Shown one piece after another: positions 14,147 to 22,256 of a stretch of DNA of 22,256 nt. The position numbers and the translations under genes were made by a program. The notes under the pieces are model-generated. The model was given only the letters and a program-made list of their open reading frames with translations, was not told where the DNA came from and ran no database searches. The stretch is from Porphyromonadaceae bacterium (GTDB lineage Bacteria > Bacteroidota > Bacteroidia > Bacteroidales > UBA11471): positions 1 to 22,256 of the forward strand of contig JAJQIP010000107.1 of assembly GCA_021199145.1 (NCBI GenBank). The letters run 5' to 3'. Every line of letters starts with the position of its first letter. Positions within the stretch are counted from its first letter, which is position 1.

Positions 14147-15895
14147 ATGGAAAACGAAGATTTATTGAAAGAAGTGACCGCCAAAGCCCAAGTGTGGTTA
14201 GGCGAAGGGTACGATGCCGCTACCCGTGCCGAAGTGCAACGTATGCTCGACAACGACGACAAGACCGACCTCATTGAGGCCTTTTATAAGGATTTGGAAT
14301 TCGGTACGGGCGGCTTGCGAGGCATTATGGGTGCTGGCTCCAACCGCATGAACATCTATACCGTAGGGGCCGCTACGCAAGGTTTGGCCAACTATCTCAA
14401 GAAGGAGTTCGCCTCCCTGCCGCAAATCAAGGTGGTCATCGGTCACGACTGCCGCAACAACAGCCGGAAGTTCGCCGAAATTTCGGCCGACATCTTTTCC
14501 GCCAACGGCATCAAGGTCTACCTCTTTGATGCCCTCCGGCCGACCCCCGAAATCTCTTTCGCTATCCGTGAATTGGGCTGTCAGAGTGGTATTATCCTCA
14601 CCGCTTCGCACAACCCTCGGGAGTACAATGGCTATAAGGCCTACTGGTCCGACGGGGCCCAGATGATTTCCCCGCACGACCGCAACACTATCTCCGAGGT
14701 TAACAAGGTCCGCTCGGTGGCCGATATCTGCTTCAAGGGGAATCCTGCCCTCATCCAAATCATCGGCAAGGATATTGACGACAAGTATATCGCCCGCATT
14801 AAGGCCCTGTCGCTCAATCCCGAGGCTATCGCCCGCCAGAAGGATATGAAGATTGTCTATACCCCTATCCACGGCACTGGTGTGCGGCTCATTCCCGCTA
14901 CCTTGGCGGCTTATGGCTTTACGAACATTATCCACGTGCCCGAACAGGATGTGGTGAGCGGTGATTTCCCTACGGTGAAGTCACCGAACCCCGAAGAGCC
15001 CGCCGCTCTCGACCTTGCTATCCGCAAGGCTAAAGAGGTCGATGCCGATATCGTCCTCGCCTCTGACCCCGATGCCGACCGTATCGGCATCGCCGTGAAG
15101 AACGACAAAGGCGAATGGATTCTCGTTTCGGGTAACCAAAACGCTCTTCTCTATACCTACTACCTCATCACCCAATACAAGGCGACGGGTCGTGTTCAGC
15201 CGGGGGCTTACATGGTAAAGACCATTGTCACCTCCGAGTTGATGAAGAAGATTGCCGACCGCAACGGTATTGAGTGCTTCGATGTCTATACCGGCTTCAA
15301 ATGGATTGCCGCCGTCATGCGGGAGTTCGAGGGCAAACGTCAGTATATCGGTGGGGGCGAAGAGAGTTACGGCTTCCTTGTTGAGGATTTCGTGCGGGAC
15401 AAAGACTCCGTCTCCGCCTGTGCCATGATGGCTGAAATCGCCGCTTGGGCCAAAGACAACGGCAAGAGTCTCTACGAGTTGTTACAGGATATCTATGTGG
15501 AATATGGCTACTCCAAGGAGAAGGGTATTTCAGTAGTCCGTACGGGCAAATCAGGGGCTGAGGAGATTGAGGCCATGATGAAGAATTTCCGGGAACACCC
15601 CATCACCGAAATTGCCGGTTCCAAAGTGGTGCTTGTCAAAGACTACTCCACGCTGATTGCTTACGACACGGTGGCTGGTGAGAAGGCTACGCTCAACATG
15701 CCTACCACCTCCAATGTACTGCAATATTTCACCGAAGACGGCACCAAAGTCTCTGTCCGTCCGTCGGGTACGGAACCGAAAATCAAGTTCTATATCGAAG
15801 TGGCGGGTACATTGCCTTCTCGGGCCGATTACGACAAGGTTGTTGCGGCTACCGATGCCAAAATACAGGCTGTCGCCGCCTCTTTCAACGTATAG
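14147..15895 (+). CDS. Phosphoglucomutase/phosphomannomutase
   Basis: Alpha-D-phosphohexomutase that interconverts hexose 6- and 1-phosphates in the cytoplasm. The 582-aa product belongs to the long Pgm branch. All four motifs of the family are present: the phosphoserine loop TASHNPREYNGYK (active Ser154), the metal loop DPDADRIG, the sugar-binding loop GGEESYG and the phosphate-binding loop RPSGTEPKIKFY. FGTGGLRG near the N-terminus (52-59) is also typical. The frame is open to a GTG at 14120, but the promoter would then leave almost no leader. The ATG at 14147 begins the conserved region and is preferred. It may provide glucose 1-phosphate or mannose 1-phosphate, the latter being the substrate of the manC product. 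Which sugar is preferred cannot be read from the sequence. Confidence 0.92.
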   Translation: MENEDLLKEVTAKAQVWLGEGYDAATRAEVQRMLDNDDKTDLIEAFYKDLEFGTGGLRGIMGAGSNRMNIYTVGAATQGLANYLKKEFASLPQIKVVIGHDCRNNSRKFAEISADIFSANGIKVYLFDALRPTPEISFAIRELGCQSGIILTASHNPREYNGYKAYWSDGAQMISPHDRNTISEVNKVRSVADICFKGNPALIQIIGKDIDDKYIARIKALSLNPEAIARQKDMKIVYTPIHGTGVRLIPATLAAYGFTNIIHVPEQDVVSGDFPTVKSPNPEEPAALDLAIRKAKEVDADIVLASDPDADRIGIAVKNDKGEWILVSGNQNALLYTYYLITQYKATGRVQPGAYMVKTIVTSELMKKIADRNGIECFDVYTGFKWIAAVMREFEGKRQYIGGGEESYGFLVEDFVRDKDSVSACAMMAEIAAWAKDNGKSLYELLQDIYVEYGYSKEKGISVVRTGKSGAEEIEAMMKNFREHPITEIAGSKVVLVKDYSTLIAYDTVAGEKATLNMPTTSNVLQYFTEDGTKVSVRPSGTEPKIKFYIEVAGTLPSRADYDKVVAATDAKIQAVAASFNV

Positions 15896-15917
15896 TGGTG
15901 GTGTGAAATATTTCGAT

Positions 15918-15957
15918 AGAGAAATGGAGAGGATATTTCCTCTCCATTTCTTTTTTT
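15918..15957 (+). terminator. Terminator of the phosphohexomutase gene
   Basis: GAAATGGAGAGGA (15921-15933), loop TATT and TCCTCTCCATTTC (15938-15950) form a perfect 13-bp stem followed by seven T. It cleanly separates the phosphohexomutase from the Abi module. Confidence 0.92.
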
Positions 15958-15966
15958 GAAAAATAT

Positions 15967-15997
15967 TTTGCTGTTAAAAATTTTATTTCTACTTTTG
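15967..15997 (+). promoter_or_regulatory. Promoter of the Abi-associated RNA
   Basis: TTTG (15967-15970), 19 nt, TACTTTTG (15990-15997): both boxes fit the Bacteroidetes consensus exactly. It is the only promoter seen for the module and reads first into the small RNA, then into the Abi gene. Confidence 0.7.
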
Positions 15998-16003
15998 TAA
16001 TAC

Positions 16004-16054
16004 TAGAACCCGCCAAGCCTCTCAACGATGCTCAAATGTGCGGGTCGTTTTTTT
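16004..16054 (+). ncRNA. Candidate AbiF-associated small RNA (~50 nt)
   Basis: A start near 16004 follows from the promoter. The RNA would end at the seven-T run 16048-16054. Its ends pair as ACCCGC (16008-16013) with GCGGGT (16040-16045), enclosing 26 nt that hold two imperfect 10-mers, CTCAACGATG and CTCAAATGTG, head to tail. The element stops 10 nt before the ATG of the HEPN RNase gene. A conserved RNA directly upstream of abiF/Abi_2 genes (the abiF RNA motif) is known from comparative genomics and is reported to act with the protein as an RNA antitoxin. Position, size, paired ends and T-run all fit it. I could not run the covariance model, so family membership is likely but unproven. Confidence 0.65.
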
Positions 16055-16064
16055 ATATACAGGT

Positions 16065-16961
16065 ATGAGATACCCCTTTCATAAAAATTTTACTTCTCCT
16101 CATGATTTAGTCCAGTTATTGGAGTCAAGGGGCCTTTTAATTCACGATAGAGCGAAGGCAGAACATTGTTTAACCCACATAAGCTACTATCGTCTTTCAG
16201 CATATATGTATCCGTTGTTGGAGATACCGAAAGAGAATCATACGTACAAAACGGGGGCATCTTTTGAAAAGGTGATGATGCTTTATTCTTTTGACAAAAA
16301 ATTGCGGTTACTTATTTTTAATGAGATAGAAAAAATAGAAATTTCTCTAAGAAGTGCGATTGTCAATATTGGTTGTGAAATGTTTGGTGATTGCTTTTGG
16401 ATGACAAATTCTAAATTTTTTTCCAATACTGATAAGTTTGACAAAACAATGGGGCTGATTGACGAGGAATTGAATAGGTCACATGAAGTATTTATAGCTC
16501 ATTTTAAGGAAACCTATACTGAACCTTATCCGCCAGCATGGATTCTTGTGGAAATTTTACCATTAGGACTTCTCACCAGGATTTACACTAATATTAAAGA
16601 GAAGAGAGTAAAGAAGCGTATAGCTCAATCTTTTGATTTACAGATTGCTCCTTTTGAGTCTTGGGTAACCATTATAACATTGACACGAAACGCTTGTTGT
16701 CATCATGCCCGCATATGGAACAAGAAAAATACTATACAGCCGATGTCCCCTGAAAAGATGAATCGTAAATGGATAACATTGCCTGCTGACCCCTTACGGG
16801 TTTATTTCAACTTGTGTATTATCAAATATTTCCTTGATAGAATATCTCCAGAAAATAATTTGACAACAAATTTGCAGACATTGTTTCTACAATACCCGGA
16901 AATAGATCTTAGGGCCTTGGGATGTCCTTCTGAATGGGCAAGCGAACCTCTATGGAAATAG
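16065..16961 (+). CDS. Abi_2/AbiF-like abortive infection protein (HEPN RNase)
   Basis: The 298-aa protein matches the Abi_2 (AbiD/AbiF) family: SPHDLVQLLESRGLLI at the start, ISYYRLSAYMYPL, FDKKLRLLIFNEIEKIEISLR, PPAWILVEILPLGLL, and the family's hallmark TRNACCHHARIWN. The last contains the HEPN RNase motif R-x4-H (Arg208, His213). The protein is therefore a predicted metal-independent RNase that would need to dimerise to form an active site. It probably cuts host or phage RNA when released from inhibition, killing or arresting the infected cell. The start is the ATG at 16065 with AGG just before it; a GTG at 16038 would lie inside the small RNA and is rejected. Base composition is clearly more AT-rich than in either neighbour, a sign of transfer. 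The target is unknown. Confidence 0.88.
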   Translation: MRYPFHKNFTSPHDLVQLLESRGLLIHDRAKAEHCLTHISYYRLSAYMYPLLEIPKENHTYKTGASFEKVMMLYSFDKKLRLLIFNEIEKIEISLRSAIVNIGCEMFGDCFWMTNSKFFSNTDKFDKTMGLIDEELNRSHEVFIAHFKETYTEPYPPAWILVEILPLGLLTRIYTNIKEKRVKKRIAQSFDLQIAPFESWVTIITLTRNACCHHARIWNKKNTIQPMSPEKMNRKWITLPADPLRVYFNLCIIKYFLDRISPENNLTTNLQTLFLQYPEIDLRALGCPSEWASEPLWK

Positions 16962-16979
16962 GAAGAAAAGGTATAAATT

Positions 16980-18347
16980 TTACTCTAGCCTTCCGGTAGT
17001 TCTCAGGTACTCCGTTTCGTAAATCTTGTATTGCGTCTGCGCCTCGATGTAGTTACTCTCGGCCTGTTGCCATTGCGATTGGGCGTCGAGCAGGTCGGTC
17101 AGTGTCGCCATCTGGTTGCGGTAGTAGGTCTCCATGGTCCGCAGGTTCTCTTCCGCCTGTTCCAGCCCCAGTTCAGCCGTCTCTATCATCAGATAGCTCT
17201 CCGAGACGTTCTGCAACGCCTGTTGTGCCTCGATGGTCAGCAGCCGGCTCTTCTCCTGGAAGTCAAGTCGGGCGTTCAACAGGTCATATTTCGACTTCTT
17301 CACTTTCTTGAAGTTGGCCCCCCAGTGCAGAATGGGAATGCTCACCGAAAGCATCCCTAAGGGGAAACCCTGTTTGAATTCGCTCGACATCTGGGTAATT
17401 GACCCGTCCGTTGTATTGACGCTGGCCATCTTCATCTTGATGTTCCCCAAGTAGCTGTATCCGAGACCCAATCCCACGGTGGGCAGCATGTCCGCCCGAG
17501 TTACCTTTATCTGTTGCTCTTGGGCGTCAATCTGTTTTTGCAACAGTCGTAGTTCGGGCCGTTGCGAAATGTCTCCGTCGAGTATGGGAGCCGCCCCCGT
17601 CTCAAAGAGGGTGTCAGTGGGGATTATCTCCGTGGTGAAGTCCACTCCCAGCACGTTACAGAGAGCCAGTCGGCATAGGTTCACTCCGTTGCGGGCTTTC
17701 TGCAGCTGGTAGTTTATCTCGCTCCGTTTGGCGGTGATGCGCAACAGGTCGTTCTTCGTCGCCAGTTGCGCCGAGAGACTCACCTCCACTTGGCGGTAGA
17801 GTGCCTCCATCTGTTCGCAGTAGCTCTCCAGCATCCCGATTTTCCGTCGGGTGGCGATGTAGGTCCAGTAGGCGTTGTCAGCATCGGCAATCACCTCCAT
17901 GCGGGTTTTCCGCACATTCTCGTCGGCACTCTCCACTCCGATGCGGGCTAGTTTGTTGCCGGCGATGATTTTCCCTCCGGCATAGATAGGCTGTATCAGA
18001 TTGATGCCGGCCAGGTAGGTCCCCTTCATCTGCATCGCCATTCCCATGCCCATCTCTTCCACCTTCGTCATCTCCACGTCGTTGAGCAGGTAGACTCCCA
18101 TGCCGGTCGCATCAATCGAAGGGAGGTACGAACTGAAGGCAACGTATTTGTCAAGTTCGGCCTTGCGTAGGTCGTTCTCTGCCTTTTGCAGCGTTTCGTT
18201 ATGCTCCAGTGCCATTGCTCGGCAGTCGGCCTGACTGAGTACCAACGGCTCTTGCGCCTTGACGGTCGTTCCCCATAGCAGAAGCCCTGTCAGGAGCAGT
18301 CCCGGCAGCAGAGTGTGTATTTTTTTCATGCAAGTTACAGGTTTCAT
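16980..18347 (-). CDS. TolC-like outer-membrane efflux channel
   Basis: Outer-membrane component of the tripartite efflux pump encoded here, 455 aa. A signal peptide ends at VKA-QEP (cleavage after residue 31). The mature part opens with LSQADCRAMALEHNETLQKAENDL and ends with DLLDAQSQWQQAESNYIEAQTQYKIYETEYLRTTG, the paired repeats of the outer membrane efflux protein family that build the long helical barrel. No Cys lies at the cleavage site, so it is not a lipoprotein. The start codon overlaps the stop of the permease gene as ATGA, pointing to coupled translation. An ATG six codons later (18329) would give a tidier signal peptide and is possible. It is the last gene of the operon. No clear terminator is seen in the 18 bp before the Abi gene end. 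Confidence 0.92.
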   Translation of the reverse strand: MKPVTCMKKIHTLLPGLLLTGLLLWGTTVKAQEPLVLSQADCRAMALEHNETLQKAENDLRKAELDKYVAFSSYLPSIDATGMGVYLLNDVEMTKVEEMGMGMAMQMKGTYLAGINLIQPIYAGGKIIAGNKLARIGVESADENVRKTRMEVIADADNAYWTYIATRRKIGMLESYCEQMEALYRQVEVSLSAQLATKNDLLRITAKRSEINYQLQKARNGVNLCRLALCNVLGVDFTTEIIPTDTLFETGAAPILDGDISQRPELRLLQKQIDAQEQQIKVTRADMLPTVGLGLGYSYLGNIKMKMASVNTTDGSITQMSSEFKQGFPLGMLSVSIPILHWGANFKKVKKSKYDLLNARLDFQEKSRLLTIEAQQALQNVSESYLMIETAELGLEQAEENLRTMETYYRNQMATLTDLLDAQSQWQQAESNYIEAQTQYKIYETEYLRTTGRLE

Positions 18348-21300
18348 GCGACAGCTCTTTTGATGTGGAACAAAGCCGAGTAGAAAACCGGCAGGAGAAT
18401 CAGGGTTATCAGTGTCCCCACAGCCAGTCCGCCCATGATGGTGATGGCCATCGAACTGTACATCGGGTCACCGATGAGGGGAGCCATACCCACAATGGTG
18501 GTCAGCGAAGCCATCAGTACGGGTCGCACACGCGATACCGTCGCCTCGACCACGGCTTTGAAGGGCGGATAGTGCTCTTGGAGGGTCAGGCGGTTTATCT
18601 CGTCCATCAGCACGATGGCATTCTTCACAATCATTCCCATCAGACCCATCATTCCCACAATGGCGATGAAGGTGAAGGGCTGGCGGAAGAAGTAGATTAC
18701 AGGGGCGATACCGCACACGATGAAGGGGATGCAGAAGAATATCAGCCCCACCTTTTTCCAGTTGTTGAAGAGCAACAGCAGTATCACAAGGATGATAATC
18801 AGCGTCAGCGGCATATAGCCGAACACGTAGCCGATTGCCTCACCTTCCAGTTCGCCTTCTCCGACCCACCGCATTTCATAGCCGGCCGGTAGGGGTATCG
18901 CCTCAATCTCCTTCTTGATGCTGGCCACCACTTTGGCCGGAGTCGCCTCGAAGACATTCGGATTGGGGTCGCACTCCGCTTCGATTATCCGTTTCCCGTT
19001 GAGCCGTTCCACATAGTCCTCTTCCCAGTCCAGACGGATGTTGGGGGCCACGTTGCTCAGCGGTGTGCTGCGGAACATCTCGTCCTGCAGTTCCTGTATT
19101 CCCTGGCCTGTGGTCATCGCCTTCTCTATGGCCGCCTCGTCGAAGTGCATATTGGTCATGCTCCACACAGGGATGTCGGCCACGTTCTGTATGCGGCTTC
19201 CGTCGCTGTTGCGCACCTGCAACTTGATGGGCAGTATCTTGTCCTGTTCGTAGAGTACCCCTACCGGTAGTCCGTCGGTGGCGGCGAGTAGGGCGTTCCC
19301 CACGTCGCTCCGGTCAATGTCGGCCCGTAGGGCATCCCGTTGCACGTATTCGGCCACGAGACTCTTCCCCTTGGCTTTCCAGTTGTTCTGCACCGAATAG
19401 GGGTCGATATAGGGGTTGCGCCGCATAATCTCCTCCGCTTGCCGGCTGAGGTCCCGCAATACCGTCGGGTCGGGTCCGCCGAATTCCACTTCGACGGTGT
19501 GTGTGGTGGAGATGGAGAAGTTGTATTTCCTGGCTCGGATATAGGCATCGGGATAGTTGTCCCGCAACTGTTGCAGCACTACGGGGATTACTTTCTTCAC
19601 CGTGTGGAAGTCTTTACAGTCGACCAACAGTTCACCGTAGCAGTCGCCTCCCGAGGTCATGGGCCGCACGAGACAGTAGCGGGCCGGTGCACTCCCCATG
19701 CTTGCCGTCACCCGTTCGATGGCAGGATTCTCCTTCAGGGTGCGGGTGATGGCCATCAGGTCTTCCCGCACAGAGTCAGCGTTGGTTTGAGCCGGACGGA
19801 AATATTCGATGATGAATTGGTTGTAATCGAAGTCCGGGAAGAAGAGGTTCTTCACCTTCGTCATCCCGTAAGCCGAGGCTATCAATATCACAACGGCCGT
19901 GACGATGGTCACCGTCTTATGTCCGATGAGGGTGGAGATGGTCCGGCGCACGAAGCGGTGGGCGGCAGAGTTCAAGAGGGCCTCTTTTGCCCCCTGTTTC
20001 TCCCGAGCCGGCAGCCACGACTTGGCGCACATCGGCACCTGGACGAGAGCCAATACCCAACTGGCGAGCAGACTCACGCAGAGCACCTTGAAGAGGTCCC
20101 CCGCATACTCTCCGGCCGACGTGGGCGACAGGTAGATGCCGATGAAGGCCGAGGCGGCGATTATCGTTGCGCCCAATAGCGGCAGCGCCGTGTTCTTCCC
20201 GATGCGGAAGAGATAGGTCTTGGGTCCGTACCCCCGTTTTTTGTCGATGAGGATACCGTCCATTATCACTATGGCATTGTCGACCAGCATTCCCATGGCC
20301 ACGATGAACGACCCTAACGAGATACGTTGCAGGGTGGTGCCGCCCGCCAACAAGATAGGGAAGGAGAGGGCGATGGTGAGAATAAGTCCGAAGCCGATGA
20401 TTACTCCGCTCCGGAAGCCCATGGTGAATATCAGCACGATGATGACGATGAGCACCGACTCCAGCAGGTTCAGCATGAACGAACTGATAGCCTTGTTCAC
20501 CTTGTCAGGCTGGAAAAATATCTTTTCCACATTCATACCGGCCGGCATCCGTTGCATCACCTCCGCCAGCTTCTTGTCGACCGCCTTCCCCACGTCGGGC
20601 ACGATGACCTCGTTTTCCATGGCGAGGCAGATGGCGATGGCCGGTTTTCCGTCGACGAAGAAGCCGTTCTGCTGCGGTTCGGTGTAGGTCCGCTCCACCT
20701 CGGCGATGTCGCCCAGGCGTATTGTCTTGCCGTCAAGGGTATGGATAAGCAGGTTGCGTATGTCCTCTTCGTTCTCTATATTGTCCGTTATGCGGAAAGG
20801 TATCTTGTCGCTCCCTTGCTGGTATTTGCCCGCCTCAATCGGTTTCCCCGCATTTTGCAGGGCCATCATTATTTGTGTGGGAATCAGCCCGTTGCGGCTT
20901 ATTTTCTCCTTCGATAGCGTTATGTTGATGGTCTCGTCCCGGTTTCCTCCGAGGTTAATCCGCTTCACCCCCTGCACGTCGAGCAGTTCCCGCCGTAGCA
21001 GTTTGGCATATTTATACAACTCCCCGTAGTCATATCCGTCCCCCGTCAGGGCGTAGAAGATGCCGTACACGTCCATCATGTCGTCTACCACCACAGGGTC
21101 GTAGCACCCTGCCGGCAGTTTGGCCTTCACGTCGTTGATTTTACGGCGTAGCAAGTCGAAGTGTTGCTCCAGTTCGGTCATCATCACACTCATCTGGAAC
21201 TCCACCGTAATCGTCGCCATCCCACTCTGGCACTGCGAACGGATTTTCTTCACGTCGGGCAATGTCCGCAACTCGTCCTCCACCACCTGTACGGCGTTCA

Positions 21301-21481
21301 GTTCAATCTCATGGGCCGAGGCTCCCGGCCACGGTATCACCACCATTGCCTGTTTCACGCTGACGGCCGGATCTTCGAGCTTCGGCATCTTGATGAAACT
21401 CAGTACTCCAGCCACCAAGATGAAAGCCACCAACGACCAGAAGAGGGTAGGGCGGTTGATGAAAAATTGGGCGATTTTCAT
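18344..21481 (-). CDS. RND efflux permease (AcrB/MexF-like superfamily)
   Basis: Inner-membrane proton-driven pump of 1045 aa, normal for the family. It starts with MKIAQFFINRPTLFWSL, has two large periplasmic loops and about 12 membrane segments in two halves. The PGASAHEIE porter motif is near the start. In the fourth membrane segment GMLVDNAIVIMDGI carries one proton-relay aspartate, Asp401, followed by Asn402. Drug pumps of the AcrB type have two adjacent Asp here. Other RND branches manage with one, so the pump is probably active, but the difference may mark a divergent subfamily. The substrate is unknown; drugs, bile acids or lipids are possible for a gut Bacteroidales. The gene overlaps the adaptor stop codon (TAATG) and the channel start (ATGA). 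Confidence 0.93.
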   Translation of the reverse strand: MKIAQFFINRPTLFWSLVAFILVAGVLSFIKMPKLEDPAVSVKQAMVVIPWPGASAHEIELNAVQVVEDELRTLPDVKKIRSQCQSGMATITVEFQMSVMMTELEQHFDLLRRKINDVKAKLPAGCYDPVVVDDMMDVYGIFYALTGDGYDYGELYKYAKLLRRELLDVQGVKRINLGGNRDETINITLSKEKISRNGLIPTQIMMALQNAGKPIEAGKYQQGSDKIPFRITDNIENEEDIRNLLIHTLDGKTIRLGDIAEVERTYTEPQQNGFFVDGKPAIAICLAMENEVIVPDVGKAVDKKLAEVMQRMPAGMNVEKIFFQPDKVNKAISSFMLNLLESVLIVIIVLIFTMGFRSGVIIGFGLILTIALSFPILLAGGTTLQRISLGSFIVAMGMLVDNAIVIMDGILIDKKRGYGPKTYLFRIGKNTALPLLGATIIAASAFIGIYLSPTSAGEYAGDLFKVLCVSLLASWVLALVQVPMCAKSWLPAREKQGAKEALLNSAAHRFVRRTISTLIGHKTVTIVTAVVILIASAYGMTKVKNLFFPDFDYNQFIIEYFRPAQTNADSVREDLMAITRTLKENPAIERVTASMGSAPARYCLVRPMTSGGDCYGELLVDCKDFHTVKKVIPVVLQQLRDNYPDAYIRARKYNFSISTTHTVEVEFGGPDPTVLRDLSRQAEEIMRRNPYIDPYSVQNNWKAKGKSLVAEYVQRDALRADIDRSDVGNALLAATDGLPVGVLYEQDKILPIKLQVRNSDGSRIQNVADIPVWSMTNMHFDEAAIEKAMTTGQGIQELQDEMFRSTPLSNVAPNIRLDWEEDYVERLNGKRIIEAECDPNPNVFEATPAKVVASIKKEIEAIPLPAGYEMRWVGEGELEGEAIGYVFGYMPLTLIIILVILLLLFNNWKKVGLIFFCIPFIVCGIAPVIYFFRQPFTFIAIVGMMGLMGMIVKNAIVLMDEINRLTLQEHYPPFKAVVEATVSRVRPVLMASLTTIVGMAPLIGDPMYSSMAITIMGGLAVGTLITLILLPVFYSALFHIKRAVA

Positions 21482-22256
21482 TACAGAAGTCCTCCTACAT
21501 TGCTCGACGATACTGTCACAACGTGTATTTTCTCTCCGTCATGGAGGGCGTTCACCCCGGCTTTCACTACCGTTTCATCCCCGTTCAGACCCTCGGTGAT
21601 GACAGCGTTTCCCGCATCGTCCATCCCCGTTACGGTAACCGCACGGCGTACCACGGTACTGTCACTCTTCACCACCCACACGCAACTCTTTTCTTCACTG
21701 TTCTGGAAAAGGGCATGCAGCGGTAGTGTGTACCCTTCCGCCCCCTCCTTGTTGAGGACGAGGTTCACGGCCACGTTCATTCCCGGAGTCAGGTTATTGT
21801 CCGGTGGCGTGTCAAAAGTCAGACGCATTTTGTAGAGTTGGTTCCCGTCAGCCTTCAGGGTGAAGCTCACCAGACTCATCGTCCGGTCGCTGTCCGTGTC
21901 GAAGGCCGACCGGCAGGTAATCTGCCGTATCTCCTCCCGTTGCGTATAAAGAGAGGCGGGAATATCCACGGTCACCTCCATCCGGTGGGTGTCGAGCAGC
22001 GTCACCAGGGGAGTTCCCGCATCCACCATCTCGGCCTCTTCGAAGTTCACGCTCTGTATGTAGCCCGACACGGGGGCCGTGAGGCGGGTATAGTCGAGTT
22101 TGTTCTGATTCACCTTCAGTTGCACACCGAGTTGCGCCAGTCCTGCCGCCGCTTTTTCGTAGTCGTTGCCCGACAGACTCTTGTTCTCGTAGAGTTTCTT
22201 CATTCGGGCCACGTAGCTTTTAATCTGGTTATAAAGAATCCGGGTGGCTTCTACAG
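21481..22256 (-). CDS. Periplasmic adaptor (membrane-fusion protein) of the RND pump, N-terminus outside window
   Basis: The frame runs open to the right edge, so the start, signal and first domain lie beyond it. Visible parts are the end of the helical hairpin (from VEATRILYNQIKSYVARM to GVQLKVNQNKLDY), then the second half of the lipoyl domain, LTAPVSGYIQSVNFEEAEMV. A beta-barrel follows (HRMEVTVDIPASLYT, GMNVAVNLVL) and the membrane-proximal domain with LPLHALFQNSEEKSCVWVV. This is the normal order for RND adaptors of the HlyD/AcrA type. It links the permease to the TolC-like channel in the periplasm. Its stop codon overlaps the permease start by one base. The GTG at 22212 and the ATG at 22203 are internal and not real starts. 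Confidence 0.9.
   Translation of the reverse strand, partial: VEATRILYNQIKSYVARMKKLYENKSLSGNDYEKAAAGLAQLGVQLKVNQNKLDYTRLTAPVSGYIQSVNFEEAEMVDAGTPLVTLLDTHRMEVTVDIPASLYTQREEIRQITCRSAFDTDSDRTMSLVSFTLKADGNQLYKMRLTFDTPPDNNLTPGMNVAVNLVLNKEGAEGYTLPLHALFQNSEEKSCVWVVKSDSTVVRRAVTVTGMDDAGNAVITEGLNGDETVVKAGVNALHDGEKIHVVTVSSSNVGGLL

Noticed and set aside
16038..16064. GTG at 16038 as start of the Abi gene
   Set aside because: It lies inside the paired 3' end of the small RNA before the T-run; the ATG at 16065 has AGG in front and starts at the conserved region.
19340..20179. Plus-strand frame (279 codons) opposite the RND permease
   Set aside because: Antisense shadow of a conserved 1045-aa pump gene.
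1..22256. tRNA, rRNA, transposase or integrase genes
   Set aside because: I looked in the intergenic stretches and in the translated frames and recognised none.

Overview
The window looks like chromosomal DNA of a member of the order Bacteroidales (phylum Bacteroidota). The evidence is the promoters, which fit the Bacteroidetes consensus (TTTG, 19-21 nt, TAnnTTTG) in front of several genes; a lipoprotein carrying a Bacteroides-type surface-export signal (Cys-Ser-Ser-Asp-Asp-Asp-Asp); a phosphate permease with a long cytoplasmic tail; and mostly weak Shine-Dalgarno sites. I cannot name the genus. Most genes look moderately GC-rich. The Abi gene near 16.0-17.0 kb is clearly AT-rich and stands out as foreign.

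Layout, left to right. (1) 1-3.5 kb: a large surface lipoprotein made of five tandem Fib_succ_major/DUF1566-like domains, flanked on both sides by copies of the same ~130-bp hairpin-bearing repeat. (2) 4.0-6.3 kb, plus strand: mannose-1-phosphate guanylyltransferase (manC), then a fusion of a cytidylyltransferase-fold domain with a GHMP kinase. Both suit nucleotide-sugar supply for surface glycans. (3) 6.3-8.9 kb, minus strand: a tight three-gene operon, DUF2148 ferredoxin-like protein, agmatine deiminase (aguA) and N-carbamoylputrescine amidase (aguB), giving agmatine to putrescine. A perfect 13-bp hairpin separates its end from the converging genes. (4) 9.0-11.4 kb: a PiT-type phosphate permease with a PhoU-like tail, behind a promoter that carries a striking inverted/direct repeat. 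(5) 11.7-12.3 kb: a small acidic protein with an excellent promoter, then a candidate ~66-nt free-standing RNA bounded by its own promoter and terminator. (6) 12.4-15.96 kb: an exported family C69 dipeptidase and a phosphoglucomutase/phosphomannomutase, each with its own promoter. (7) 15.97-16.96 kb: an AT-rich Abi_2/AbiF-type HEPN RNase preceded by a ~50-nt promoter-to-terminator RNA. (8) 16.98-22.26 kb, minus strand: a translationally coupled RND efflux operon (membrane-fusion protein, RND permease, TolC-like outer-membrane channel). The adaptor gene runs off the right edge.

The most notable element is the AbiF-like HEPN RNase with its upstream RNA, a compact RNA-protein module related to toxin-antitoxin/abortive-infection systems. 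It sits in the gap between the pgm terminator and the efflux operon. The second is the five-domain lipoprotein. Its domains share conserved N-terminal parts but diverge near their ends at codons that change positions 1 and 2 while keeping a pyrimidine third base, a pattern reminiscent of diversity-generating-retroelement targets, although no reverse transcriptase lies in the window. No tRNA, rRNA, CRISPR array or transposase was recognised.
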